A stretch of DNA of 64,000 bases from Chitinophaga silvisoli (GCF_003412465.1 NZ_QTJV01000006.1:764487-828486), one strand, 5' to 3'; counted from the stretch's first letter, positions 52,477 to 61,420 are shown. The notes: generated from the sequence alone by a model not told the origin. Numbers and translations: made by a program.

Positions 52477-52869
52477 TTATCTGTCCAGCAGCGACATAAA
52501 GCCGAGGAGGAGCAGGAAAAGAACAGGTGCCAGTACGAGGAGGCCAGTGGCGAAAATGAGTCCATCATGGATGGCTTGCTCACTTTGATGGGCGAATTCC
52601 TTATAGGTTCTGCGAATAACTGTTTTGCGGCTGAAATAACATCTGTTTACCGTATAAATAACGATGGTAAATCCTGTAGCGATTAACGACAGGAAGCCAT
52701 AAGACACTTTATCGAAGATCATAATAAAGCTGGCTATTACGAATGGTAATAGCACCATAAAACCCACCGCAGTCAGGTATAAAACGGCATTTCCCCTAGC
52801 ATACCGTTTCGTAAATTTTTGTGCCAATAAGTAATAATGGTAATACAAATAGCGGTATACTAATGTCAT
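52477..52869 (-). CDS. Hypothetical membrane protein, 130 aa
   Basis: Three predicted membrane helices: about 30-50 ('VLYLTAVGFMVLLPFVIASF'), 55-75 ('GFLSLIATGFTIVIYTV') and 103-125 ('LIFATGLLVLAPVLFLLLLG'), joined by basic loops. The N-terminus is Tyr- and basic-rich. No family recognised. It converges with the receptor gene through a shared terminator. Confidence 0.6.
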   Translation of the reverse strand: MTLVYRYLYYHYYLLAQKFTKRYARGNAVLYLTAVGFMVLLPFVIASFIMIFDKVSYGFLSLIATGFTIVIYTVNRCYFSRKTVIRRTYKEFAHQSEQAIHDGLIFATGLLVLAPVLFLLLLGFMSLLDR

Positions 52870-52982
52870 AGACAGATCATCTATATGTTTTTAACATAAC
52901 GTTGTTGTGCTGTGCGTGTATTTGGTTGATAGGCCGAAGTAAAGAATTATTCCTGTCTTTTATGGTTAATAAGCGGTTAAGA

Positions 52983-53399
52983 CTATATGTCTTCCGCATC
53001 GTAGACAATCACCTTTTGCCACAGGGAAGAGCAGTTTTTGACAAATGCCAGGTGAGCAGGATCGGTCTGATAAATATCCTGGTCCGCTTTGTTTTTAAAG
53101 AACAGGAGCCACGATACCTGGTACGAGCGATCTATCACTTCGCGGTTGGTAGTGGAGGGCAGTCCGATATGATGCTGACGAATGGTTTTGGCCGTTTTAG
53201 CCAGGGTTTGCAAACCTTCAATCAGTTTGGCTTTATCCTCCTGGCTGTCCGGGTTATTGAGCCAGAAGTAGACATGGTGAACAAAAACCTTTTCAGTTGG
53301 CTTGGCAGAGAGCGCAGAGCCCGACAGGGAAGCAATACCGGTGAGAGCGGCTGTCTTACCTGCGATGGCTAAGAATTGGCGCCTTGTTTTTTTGAACAT
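52983..53399 (-). CDS. Dabb (stress-responsive A/B barrel) domain protein with Tat-like signal
   Basis: A 138-residue protein with an N-terminal twin-arginine-like signal (KKTRRQFLAIAG, then Ala/Leu-rich region to about residue 32) and a Dabb ferredoxin-like barrel. Typical Dabb elements are 'FVHHVYFWLNNPDSQEDKAK' and the C-terminal 'DPAHLAFVKNCSSLWQKVIV'. Dabb proteins include small monooxygenase-like and stress-induced proteins; exported ones are common in Bacteroidota, with no known function. Confidence 0.85.
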   Translation of the reverse strand: MFKKTRRQFLAIAGKTAALTGIASLSGSALSAKPTEKVFVHHVYFWLNNPDSQEDKAKLIEGLQTLAKTAKTIRQHHIGLPSTTNREVIDRSYQVSWLLFFKNKADQDIYQTDPAHLAFVKNCSSLWQKVIVYDAEDI

Positions 53400-53476
53400 A
53401 GGGTCATGATTTTTAGTCCCTTAAAATAGGAAATATCTATGAGCCCAAAATTTATTTTTTGCAAAATGGATTTAGC

Positions 53477-55648
53477 TTAACGTATAAGCAGGATAGACCC
53501 TTTTCTTACCACATCCCCACAGATAGTTCTGGCCCTGATCATATAGATATAGGTCCCCACAGGCAGGGGCTGCCCTTTGGAAGTACCGTCCCAGCAAGCA
53601 TCCGGCGAATTGGAAGAATATACGATCCGGCCTCCCCTGTTGAAAATATTAAACTCAAACCAGGAGCTTTCCCCCCAGCGCTTTAGTCCAAAACAGTCAT
53701 TCTTACCATCGCCATTCGGTGTAAAGGCCGATGGAATGGGGTATCGTGTGAAGGCGAGGGCCACATCCACATTGACGGTTATACTCTCTACGTTGGTACA
53801 GCCATGGCCATCCATGATAGTAACCTCGTAGGTGGTGGTTTCAAGGGGAGATACGGCCGGACTGGCGGTATGGGTATTGGTAATACCCGGAGCCGTTTCC
53901 CAGGTGTAATAAACGCCTCCTGTGGCTTTTAAACTGATACTGGCATTGGCGCAGTCAATGTCGCCCGACTTGGCAATGGTGGTAGTAGGTGTATCATAAA
54001 CGATCACGGGTACTACAAGTGTATCGGCGATCTTACAGGTATAGTCTGCAATATATACCTTGAAGGTAGTATCATGCAGGGGAGAAATATTCAACGCAGT
54101 AGCTGTGGTCAACAGGGAATCGCGTGAACTGAGCCATGCGTATTCATCCCCTCCGTCCGCATTCATGATCACTGATTGCCCGATGCAGACGGCGGGAGAA
54201 TCTGGTGTAACTTTGAACACGGGCGTAGGAGTTACATTGATATGGATCGTTTTGGAAGTACGGCAACCATAGATGGTGGATGCAGTCACCACATAGTTCG
54301 TAGTAGTAGCAGGGGACGCAGTGGGATTGCTGATACCTGCATTGTTCAACCCGGCGACGGGCGACCAGCTATAACTGGCAGGGATATCTGAAACACCTGA
54401 TAACTGGATGGTTGTGCCTGTGCACATAGCCGTATCCTTGCTGGTGGTAATGACAGGTGAGGGATTGACATAAATATTGAGTGATGCACTGCCTGTACAA
54501 CCGTAGGCATCTGTGCCGGTTACGGTATAACTGATACCTGCAGGCGGAGATGCGACCGGCTGGGCAATAGTATCACTATTCAGGTAGCTGGAGGGTGTCC
54601 ATTTATAAGTGGTAGCACCAACAGCACTGAGCTGGGTAGACTTGCCTGCACAAAGAATGACATCGGCGAGGGTGCTGACTTTCACATCGCAGGGCGCGGT
54701 AAGGGCAATGAAATAGTCTTCCACTTCACCATTGGGCGCATAGCCGGTAGGACTCGTAAGCAGACTATCGGAAATGCGGAAACGAAAAGCCCATTGTGAC
54801 ACCTTGCCTGCCGGAAGGCGTGCAGGAATGCCTGTCCATTTTAAGTTGGCCGTGCTGCCGGTAGTAGAATCGACAGCGATTTCATTTGAGTCGAAAACAC
54901 CATTGCGGTTGAAGTCGAACCATGCAGAGATGTAAGATTTAGCGCCTGCCTTTATTGGCATACTGATCTCATACTCCCCTCCTCCTGTATATGGCGGGAA
55001 ACTGCTAACGGCATCTTCATCGGCACCATCATCTGTTGCCTTGAGCGTATCGGCATCCGGGGCAATGGCTCCCAGGTAGTAATCCGTTTGTTGTGTAAGG
55101 GTACAGGAATCATAAGTAAGTTCATGAGCAGCATAGCCATAGGAAGCGGGAAGGTCTCCCCTGTCGTAAGGAGCCAGGATACCGAAGATGATGGTGGAAG
55201 TGTTTTCCATGGCGACTTCGGTGCTATTGCTTTGTAATGACGGGGCGGTGGTACAGGCACCTGTATAAGTTGTATTTCCAGTGGCTATAGTGATCATTCT
55301 CAGGGGTGCAGGGGTATTATTCCTGGAGGCAGAGAATGCGACCTTGAAGTGGGTGCTGCCGGTGGCATTCAAAGAGCCTTTGATCGAGGGATTATTGAAG
55401 TCATAACCGGCATAAGACATGTAGTTAGGTACGGGAGTGGCACCTGAGACATCTGAGAACGTGGCGGTAACAGTGAGACTATCACTGGTAATGAATGTTT
55501 TGGTGGCCCCTTCGGTAATGGAAAAACCGGCCCAGTTACACCAGTGAATTTTCTCTTTGAGGGTTCCTGTTCCAGAATCGGCATATTGTGCTTTTAGCTG
55601 CAATGGAGATAAAAGCAATGCCAGGGACAGGGAATAGAGTTTTGGCAT
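53477..55648 (-). CDS. Large secreted protein with GEVED domain, Ig-like repeats and CHU_C sorting domain
   Basis: A 723-residue exported protein: signal peptide (1-20); lectin-like beta region; GEVED domain (about 235-315, 'ISAWFDFNRNGVFDSNEIAV' with 'GYAPNGEVEDYFIAL'); several Ig/PKD-like repeats rich in Ser/Thr with paired cysteines (e.g. 'CTGSASLNIYVNPSP'); and a gliding-motility-associated C-terminal domain ('YPIPSAFTPNGDGKNDCFGL', 'YSSNSPDACWDGTSKGQPLP', 'GTYIYMIRA'). CHU_C tails direct type B T9SS secretion. It is probably a surface adhesin or binding protein. Confidence 0.88.
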   Translation of the reverse strand: MPKLYSLSLALLLSPLQLKAQYADSGTGTLKEKIHWCNWAGFSITEGATKTFITSDSLTVTATFSDVSGATPVPNYMSYAGYDFNNPSIKGSLNATGSTHFKVAFSASRNNTPAPLRMITIATGNTTYTGACTTAPSLQSNSTEVAMENTSTIIFGILAPYDRGDLPASYGYAAHELTYDSCTLTQQTDYYLGAIAPDADTLKATDDGADEDAVSSFPPYTGGGEYEISMPIKAGAKSYISAWFDFNRNGVFDSNEIAVDSTTGSTANLKWTGIPARLPAGKVSQWAFRFRISDSLLTSPTGYAPNGEVEDYFIALTAPCDVKVSTLADVILCAGKSTQLSAVGATTYKWTPSSYLNSDTIAQPVASPPAGISYTVTGTDAYGCTGSASLNIYVNPSPVITTSKDTAMCTGTTIQLSGVSDIPASYSWSPVAGLNNAGISNPTASPATTTNYVVTASTIYGCRTSKTIHINVTPTPVFKVTPDSPAVCIGQSVIMNADGGDEYAWLSSRDSLLTTATALNISPLHDTTFKVYIADYTCKIADTLVVPVIVYDTPTTTIAKSGDIDCANASISLKATGGVYYTWETAPGITNTHTASPAVSPLETTTYEVTIMDGHGCTNVESITVNVDVALAFTRYPIPSAFTPNGDGKNDCFGLKRWGESSWFEFNIFNRGGRIVYSSNSPDACWDGTSKGQPLPVGTYIYMIRARTICGDVVRKGSILLIR

Positions 55649-55888
55649 CAGGTATCAGGATAAAGTTTTCAATGCATACAGGCACTGGTTCAGATCTGGT
55701 TAATAAGGGTTCAATATCACGGTAGCTGTATGTGTCGATGATGGTTTATGAGACAGGTAAATTATGATATTTTTCTATATAATAAAATATATTTTCGGGT
55801 AGGCATTTTCTTTATATGAGTATAATGGATAGAGATTGTTGAAAGTGAGAGAATTGCCTATTGTGCAGTATTTGACAGGGAAAAAAGA

Positions 55889-55921
55889 TTTGGAAAGAGC
55901 GGAAAAAGATTGTTACATTTG
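55889..55921 (+). promoter_or_regulatory. Canonical Bacteroidota promoter facing into a gene-free stretch
   Basis: TTTG (55889-55892), 21-nt spacer, TACATTTG (55914-55921): both halves match the consensus with normal spacing. Transcription would start near 55928, heading right. No plus-strand gene follows before the tRNA at 58285, so it must serve a noncoding RNA. Confidence 0.72.
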
Positions 55922-55927
55922 CATACC

Positions 55928-56012
55928 AATATTTGAAGGGGAATAATACAAATTAGGTTTTCAAAGGACCAGATAATTTATTGAGGTAGCATAGGCGCTA
56001 CCTCTTTTTTTT
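55928..56012 (+). ncRNA. Candidate autonomous small RNA, about 85 nt
   Basis: The region is bounded by a canonical promoter and an intrinsic terminator with an 8-T tail. It contains no ATG, so no peptide start is seen. The 5' part is unstructured and A/U-rich, the 3' end is the terminator hairpin. The start and length are inferred from promoter position. No known RNA family is recognised. This is the clearest noncoding gene candidate in the window. It lies in the 520-nt gap 55649-56168, which otherwise holds AT-rich sequence and a short tandem repeat. Confidence 0.62.
55983..56012 (+). terminator. Intrinsic terminator of the candidate small RNA
   Basis: A perfect 8-bp stem (GAGGTAGC with GCTACCTC) and 6-nt loop directly followed by eight T residues. 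There is no coding gene on this strand for it to serve. Confidence 0.85.
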
Positions 56013-56053
56013 GTTGGTATGCTATTGTGATAATGACAATAAAATAGATAATG

Positions 56054-56105
56054 CATTAAAACAGGTGATGCCATTAAAAACAGGTGATGCCATTAAAAAC
56101 AGGTA
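56054..56105. repeat. Short tandem repeat, about 2.8 copies of 18-19 bp
   Basis: Units start at 56054, 56072 and 56091 and read CATTAAAA(A)CAGGTGATGC, the last one partial. They lie between the candidate RNA's terminator and the YceI gene's terminator. Confidence 0.8.
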
Positions 56106-56117
56106 AATTAAAAGCAG

Positions 56118-56147
56118 GAAGGGCCGCATCATACGATGCGGCCCTTC
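56118..56147 (-). terminator. Terminator of the YceI gene
   Basis: A perfect 13-bp stem (GAAGGGCCGCATC and complement, ATAC loop), 21 nt beyond the YceI stop, followed on the minus strand by CTGCTTTTAATTT. Confidence 0.85.
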
Positions 56148-56168
56148 TTAATTGATTGCAGTGAGCAA

Positions 56169-56843
56169 TTATTTCTTAACAGCCTTCAGTTTGAAGCCGA
56201 TTTCGATATCCTTGCTGATCACCCAGTTTTCAGGGCTACCTTCAGTTTTGTAATGGATACCCCAGGCGGTTCTGTCAATTACGAATTTTGCGCTGGCAGT
56301 TACATCGCCTTCAGTAACAGCTACAGTAGCTGGGAAAGTGATGTTCAGGGTGCTATCTTTCAGGGTCAGGTTACCGCTGATCAGGTTAGTTGCACCTGCT
56401 TCCAGGCTTTTACCTTTGGTGCTGTCGTAAGGAGCTACGGCAGTGATAACGAATTTTGCAGTAGGATACTTAGCAACATCGAAGAAGTCGCCGCTCTTCA
56501 GATGGCCATCCAGGTCAGTGGATTTCTTATCCTTTTCAGTAACAGATGCAGGATCAGTGGTCAGTGAGTTCATGTTCACTTCGAATTCACCACTGGTGAT
56601 AGTACCGTTTTCAACATTCAGGGTACCGGAAGCTACCTTGATAACGCCCCAGCGAGGAGCCATACCACCTTTGTGAGTTGCTTTCCAGTCAACAGTAGTT
56701 GCGGTAGTGTCGATGCTGTAAGCAGCACCGGTAGTAGCAGCAGCTTGCTGTGCTTCGGAGGTTTGCGCTTGTTCAGGTTTAGTACCACCGCCACAAGCGG
56801 CCAGTGCGAGCATTAAAGCAATAGCAGATACAGTTTGCTTCAT
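56169..56843 (-). CDS. YceI family lipoprotein
   Basis: A 224-residue lipoprotein (lipobox ALAACGGG, Cys17) with a low-complexity Ala/Gln linker and a YceI lipocalin-like beta-barrel (about 40-222): 'YSIDTTATTVDWKATHKGGM', 'GVIKVASGTLNVENGTITSG' and 'FVIDRTAWGIHYKTEGSPEN'. YceI proteins bind long isoprenoids or related amphiphiles in the periplasm or outer membrane. It is transcribed alone with a strong terminator. Confidence 0.92.
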   Translation of the reverse strand: MKQTVSAIALMLALAACGGGTKPEQAQTSEAQQAAATTGAAYSIDTTATTVDWKATHKGGMAPRWGVIKVASGTLNVENGTITSGEFEVNMNSLTTDPASVTEKDKKSTDLDGHLKSGDFFDVAKYPTAKFVITAVAPYDSTKGKSLEAGATNLISGNLTLKDSTLNITFPATVAVTEGDVTASAKFVIDRTAWGIHYKTEGSPENWVISKDIEIGFKLKAVKK

Positions 56844-57000
56844 GGTTTTCGATTTTTTTAATTAAGAGACAATGTATTATATCACCGAAATTAAATATTT
56901 GTGTTAAAACAACAATAGCGAAACCGGAAAAAAGATGAAATGTACAACGACTTTTTCATAGGGAATGGACAATTTTCTGAAAATGATGTGCTTTTTTAGG

Positions 57001-57208
57001 GTTTAATGATTGGGCAGGGGAATGTTTTTAATGATTGGACAGGGGGATGTATAATAACTGGACAGGAGAATGTTTAATGATTGGGTAGGAGAAAGTTTTT
57101 AATGATTGGACAGGGGCATGTATAATAACTGGACAGGAGAATTTTTAATGATTGAATAGGAAAATGTTTAATGATTAGACGGAGAATGTTTAATGATTGA
57201 TATAGGAT
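57001..57208. repeat. Higher-order tandem repeat array (nine 22-25-bp units, 71-bp super-unit)
   Basis: Nine degenerate units of the type GTTTAATGATTGGACAGGAG. Units 1-3 (23+25+23 nt) are duplicated as units 4-6, giving a 71-bp higher-order period; units 7-9 are more worn. No spacers lie between units, and there is no open frame through the array. It occupies part of the 606-nt gap between the YceI and 247-aa protein genes; the remainder of that gap is AT-rich with one hairpin. Confidence 0.9.
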
Positions 57209-57314
57209 GTAACGAAAAGATCTAAAGCATGTAAATTTGTAGCTCAGATAAACAGCAGTGGTGATGCGTTTAGTATAGCCATGTTAGTTTGTTTATTTTA
57301 CAATTTTAATGGGA

Positions 57315-57342
57315 AGCCCCAGCTGGATCTCCGGCTGGGGCT
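57315..57342 (-). terminator. Hairpin after the 247-aa secreted protein gene
   Basis: A perfect 9-bp stem (AGCCCCAGC with GCTGGGGCT). It lies about 108 nt beyond the stop codon of the minus-strand gene. T-runs are weak on both sides. Confidence 0.5.
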
Positions 57343-57449
57343 AATTATTTTATCCAGGTGTGTATTGTATTGCAATTATGTAAAGCGCCAGGCATGAACC
57401 TGCAATTGGGTACTACTTCCTCGCCTTCGTATTCACCTGCAATCGAATG

Positions 57450-58193
57450 CTACTTCTTCGCCTGCTGGGTCAGAATCGTCTCATCACCCTTCAGGATCGT
57501 CAATGTAGGCGGCAATTTCTCCTTTGCAATAATCGTGACTTCCACATTGTAAGTATAAGCCCCGTTTTCAAAAGAAAAGTAGTGATTCCCGCCTGAACCT
57601 TCCCTTATAAATTTTCCGTCAGGAATAATCATATCCGGCTTATCAATCGTCTTTGCATTCACCGGCCAGCTGGCATAACGGAAGGTATTATTGCCCATTT
57701 CATCTACCCGCACTTTAAAGCGCTCTGTCTGAAAAGCCAGCACCGGTTGTTTATAATCTCTTAACCCGGGGAAGATGGCGTTCCTATCAGCCTCAATAAG
57801 AGCGGCTCTTTTAGCAGCTTCCAGCTTTGTCTGGTAGTTCACCGCAATCAGCTTACCATTATCATCCAGCCATACCTGTCCGCGGTTCAGGGAGATGCCT
57901 CTCCATCCTCCTGAAGTCCAGTCTTTTGCCGGGTCGGAAATAACAATGATATGAATCAGGGAATCGTCAAATACTTCATTGTAACGGGCCAGGAATTCCT
58001 GCTTATTATTGATGGCTGGAAGCGGGTATTGTCTTTTGAAAGGATAATTGACCTTATCAGCGATAGCCTGCTTGTCCTGCTGCTTTACAAGAGCAATAAA
58101 GGCTGCAGTAGCTTTAGGATTAGGATTTGAATTATCCTGACCGAAAGCGGTTACGCTGGCATAGAGAAAAATGGCTAAGAGTAATTTTTTCAT
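57450..58193 (-). CDS. Hypothetical secreted protein, 247 aa
   Basis: The signal peptide (1-18, ending TAFGQ) is clear. The N-terminal half (residues about 25-125) has a helix-strand pattern with 'YNEVFDDSLIHIIVISDPAK' and 'GWRGISLNRGQVWLDDNGKL', reminiscent of SnoaL/NTF2-like folds; the C-terminal half is strand-rich. No family is firmly recognised. It stands alone upstream of a tRNA. Confidence 0.6.
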   Translation of the reverse strand: MKKLLLAIFLYASVTAFGQDNSNPNPKATAAFIALVKQQDKQAIADKVNYPFKRQYPLPAINNKQEFLARYNEVFDDSLIHIIVISDPAKDWTSGGWRGISLNRGQVWLDDNGKLIAVNYQTKLEAAKRAALIEADRNAIFPGLRDYKQPVLAFQTERFKVRVDEMGNNTFRYASWPVNAKTIDKPDMIIPDGKFIREGSGGNHYFSFENGAYTYNVEVTIIAKEKLPPTLTILKGDETILTQQAKK

Positions 58194-58284
58194 AGTTATT
58201 GTGGGCGCAAAGATATTGCGCGTTGAGGGATAGAAGGCGAATTATATGCCAATTTTTTTTTAAATTAGCCAGGCAGGTTAATAG

Positions 58285-58358
58285 CGGGATGTAGCGCAGC
58301 CCGGTAGCGCGCTTCGTTCGGGACGAAGAGGCCGCTGGTTCGAATCCAGTCATCCCGA
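58285..58358 (+). tRNA. tRNA-Pro (anticodon CGG)
   Basis: A 74-nt cloverleaf can be folded by hand: acceptor CGGGATG with CATCCCG, D stem GCGC/GCGC, anticodon stem CTTCG/CGAAG with loop TTCGGGA (anticodon CGG), T stem GCTGG with CCAGT around TTCGAAT, discriminator A. The 3' CCA is not encoded (ACCT follows). A terminator hairpin lies 12 nt downstream. Confidence 0.95.
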
Positions 58359-58369
58359 CCTGAAAATTG

Positions 58370-58403
58370 AACCCTTCAGATCGTTGGATTTGAAGGGTTT
58401 TTC
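58370..58403 (+). terminator. tRNA-Pro terminator
   Basis: A perfect 9-bp stem (AACCCTTCA with TGAAGGGTT) followed by TTTCTATTTTA, shortly after the tRNA. Confidence 0.8.
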
Positions 58404-58558
58404 TATTTTAATAATTCCAAATCTATTGGGGTGGATTTTCTATGGTATTCATTAGGACTATCTTTCAACAAGGTTCATTCCATCATTCATCAGCTCTTAA
58501 AATTGATGCAGGACATGAATTGGTCAACAACCAGGATCCCTATATTCTACACCTGAAC

Positions 58559-59674
58559 CTACAAAAGCTTTTTGGTTACATCCGTAGTCTGCACAATTTC
58601 TCCATCTAACGTTAAACAACCAGCCTTCTCCATCTTTAAAACCGTATCCCGCACCTCCGTCTCCGTTAATATAACGGTGTACTGCTGCACAATCGAAGCA
58701 AGGGAGCTTGAGCCATTACCGGCAAAGTGCACAAACCGTAAGACAGCATCATCCCGGTAAGTAAACCCATTCTTGAAAAAGATCTTGAAACTATAATTCC
58801 CGGAAATGGCCTTGTCAACCATTTCAAGCGCCCGCACTAATCTGTCAATTTTCGAATGCTCTTCGTTTAACCGCTCTATTAATTCAAATTTATTTCCATT
58901 GTATTCGACAGTATGTCGTTTTATATTACTTTTAAATTTTTCAGGAAAATCTGGAGGGAATTCGGCTGATTTATAAATTGCCACTTTTTCATCAATCGCC
59001 TGTTCAATTTTTTCCTTTATAATTGATATATCCGGCTCATCAATAGTAACGATATCAACTAGTCCTTTCTCCCGTCGCGCTTGCACTATGTCATCAATGA
59101 ACACGGCTATGGGAAGTCCGTCGAAAGAACTACTATAGCCTATGTGATTATACTCTTCATTTTTTACCATGTACATATTAATGCCATCATCGTAAGGCTC
59201 GGCATTTTTTATTTTATCGTTGAATTTCCGCTTTAGATGACAACCATAACAAATTTCCTTTGGCAAGTAAGGGCTGTTGGTAGGGATGACCATCTTCGCA
59301 CAATCAGCACATTGAATGGCCAAATGCCGTTGCTCCCAACCCGGACAATCACTATCCGGTTCTTTATCAGATGGAAAATAAAACATCAATCCATATTTTT
59401 CATTGGCCATCTTGCCCCATTCTTTTGCCAACTCCGCCTCAGGCCAGGGTGGAACAGTTCCATTGAACAACCTAATATCTCCGCCCACGCTAATTGTACC
59501 TAAATACTTAACTTCTTTTTTTATAGTAAAGAGTTTTTTTATTATGACATGTATGTTTAAATACAAATACCATCCAGAGGTATCGCCATCCCACAATGCT
59601 TCCAGTACAGTTGGTTTTCCGCCAGCCAGCCTGATAGCTTTATCAAGTGTTTCAAACGATGTAATACTGTTCAT
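58559..59674 (-). CDS. Hypothetical protein with paired CxxC motif, 371 aa
   Basis: Not recognised. The protein is soluble and charged. A candidate zinc-binding pair, CADC and CYGC, sits 19 residues apart in the middle ('CADCAKMVIPTNSPYLPKEI' region). The C-terminal third ('YTVILTETEVRDTVLKMEKA') looks like a winged-helix or helical bundle with a regulatory flavour. It is the first gene beyond tRNA-Pro and is followed by a decayed recombinase, so it is likely accessory rather than core. Base composition is more AT-rich than the flanking core genes. Confidence 0.6.
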   Translation of the reverse strand: MNSITSFETLDKAIRLAGGKPTVLEALWDGDTSGWYLYLNIHVIIKKLFTIKKEVKYLGTISVGGDIRLFNGTVPPWPEAELAKEWGKMANEKYGLMFYFPSDKEPDSDCPGWEQRHLAIQCADCAKMVIPTNSPYLPKEICYGCHLKRKFNDKIKNAEPYDDGINMYMVKNEEYNHIGYSSSFDGLPIAVFIDDIVQARREKGLVDIVTIDEPDISIIKEKIEQAIDEKVAIYKSAEFPPDFPEKFKSNIKRHTVEYNGNKFELIERLNEEHSKIDRLVRALEMVDKAISGNYSFKIFFKNGFTYRDDAVLRFVHFAGNGSSSLASIVQQYTVILTETEVRDTVLKMEKAGCLTLDGEIVQTTDVTKKLL

Positions 59675-59857
59675 TGGAAATAATATTGCTGTAAAATAGA
59701 CTTTTTTACCAATAGTAAAAAAACGCAGGATTGAGCGTTAGGCAGCATGGATGTTGTGTTTAACGTACTTACGCCTGGCAATCTCAGCGAGCAGGATGCT
59801 TGTAAGTCGCACAGTAATTCCTAAAAAAGATAGAGCCATCTATTCCATGTAAATAAT

Positions 59858-60121
59858 ATGTTTAATTCTCTGAAATCCAACAAGACTTTTAAGGATGCAG
59901 TTCGACAATTGTCCATCCTACCCGACAGATTTAGTATCAAAGAGCCTCAGGAGGCACGTAGAACGCAGGTTTAACGTGCCTTTCGTATTCTTGGGGATGT
60001 AGTTGAGGTGAACCGGTATCGATTTATCCGGGAGTTAAAAGGCGAATCGTTTTGTGAATTGCATCAGCGATTCACGAGCTCAAATACAACAATCTGTATT
60101 TTAGCGAATTACAACACATAA
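59858..60121 (+). pseudogene. Broken small reading frame, about 88 codons
   Basis: An ATG at 59858 opens a frame that stops after 38 codons (TAA at 59972) but continues in the same frame for another 48 codons with protein-like composition ('RAFRILGDVVEVNRYRFIRE') to a second TAA. It resembles a gene inactivated by one point mutation, but no family is recognised. The internal stop sits in the loop side of a small hairpin (AGGCACGT/ACGTGCCT), so an RNA origin is also possible. The rest of the gap 59675-60206 holds nothing else certain. Confidence 0.3.
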
Positions 60122-60206
60122 ATCGAGGTTTTTTGATATGATTTCAATTCATTTTTCGTGGCTTGTGAGTGAGCTGTTAGTGTAATTGATTTTTTAACAA
60201 GTAAAA

Positions 60207-61390
60207 ATGATTTCAATTGAAAGAAAGGATTCCTTTGGGGTGCATTTTGTGTTGCGCCGGATGAAGTACGGGAAAAACTAAATCTATGCCCGTGTAGTAG
60301 TAAATGGAACTATTAGTGAAGTTGGGGCAAAGCAGGACATTGCCGTAACCGACTGGAATTATGACCGGGGTTGTACAAAACCCAGAACGGACGAATTGAA
60401 AAGAATAAAATAGTTATCTGAAAGAAATGAGGAGAAAGCTGGTAAGGCATTATCAGCAGCTAAGATTAGGAGAAGAAGAAATAAACGCCGATATGGTAAA
60501 GCAGGCGTTTTTTAACAAGGACAAGCCGGTAGATCAGCTTTTATTAATGTGGCTCATCAATCATCATGAAAAACTACTACACTACAGAGAGATACTTACA
60601 ATTATTCATAAAAAAACAGTACGGCACCAACGATTTGCTTCTCAGAAAGTTAACATTTGAGTCTATCACTGCAATTGAACATTATGTTAGAACCCAGCCC
60701 CTGAAGGAGCATGATAAATGTACTAATAATGGCGCAATGAAACACATGGAGCGTCTTAAGAAAATAATCAACTGTGCAAAAGGTAATGGATGAGTAAAAA
60801 AGAAACCGTTGTACAAACTGAAATTTAAACATAAGGTCCGTGACTTTCCCAGTCTGGAAGAACTAAAATCAATCGAGCAAAAAGAATTTAAGAACGAAAT
60901 GTTAGTCCAGGTAAAACAGCTATTCCTGTTCAGCTGTTACACTGGGTTAGCATTTTCGGATTTGCTTGCACTCAGACCGGTGAACCTATTCACAGGAAAT
61001 GATGGAATGAAATGGATTACAACTGTAAGGGTTAAAACCTCGACACCTGTATTTGTACCGCTGCTTAATCAGGCATTAACCTTACTGAATAAATACAATC
61101 AATCAGCTGGTTTGATCTTTCCTACCATCAGCAATCAAAACGTGAACAAAGCGCTTAAAATAATAAGTGAGATATGCCATATTAAAAATTATCTGACATT
61201 CCACCTTGCAAGGCATACGTTTGCAACTACTATCACACTAATGAATGGCGTACCGGTCGAATCAATCAGAAAAATGTTAGGGCATAGTAAGTTGAGTACA
61301 ACAATGATATACGTAAAGGTTACACAAAGTAAAGTAGCGATGGACATCGCAATGTTGCAGAAGAAAATGAATGAAAATGAACAAAAATGA
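60207..61390 (+). pseudogene. Decayed tyrosine recombinase (integrase/transposase-type)
   Basis: Three pieces in two or three frames together form one Bacteroidota-type tyrosine recombinase. The arm-binding piece (60207 on, 'FGVHFVLRRMKYGKN', stop at 60279, then 'IYARVVVNGTISEVGAK') is interrupted by TAA and TAG (60411). The core-binding piece ('YYTTERYLQLFIKKQYGTND', 'GAMKHMERLKKIINCAKGNG') lies after two frameshifts (near 60415 and 60560) and ends in TGA at 60791, where a Trp codon is expected. The catalytic piece (60809-61390) keeps HLARH, MLGHS and the tyrosine of MIYVKV. It cannot make a full enzyme now. Confidence 0.82.
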
Positions 61391-61420
61391 CGCGTGTACC
61401 AAACCTACATTTGTATTGTT

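Noticed and set aside
57001..57208. CRISPR array
   Set aside because: Units are contiguous, degenerate and lack spacers; no cas genes are near.
58340..58403. Attachment site of the accessory segment at the tRNA 3' end
   Set aside because: I looked for a second copy of the tRNA 3' sequence downstream to 64000 and found none; the segment's borders cannot be set.
59740..59840. Short minus-strand frame encoding about 34 residues
   Set aside because: Too short, no family pattern and no neighbouring partner; could be remnant sequence.
60809..61390. Functional standalone integrase
   Set aside because: It has the catalytic residues but lacks the arm- and core-binding domains in frame; upstream pieces are broken by stops and shifts.
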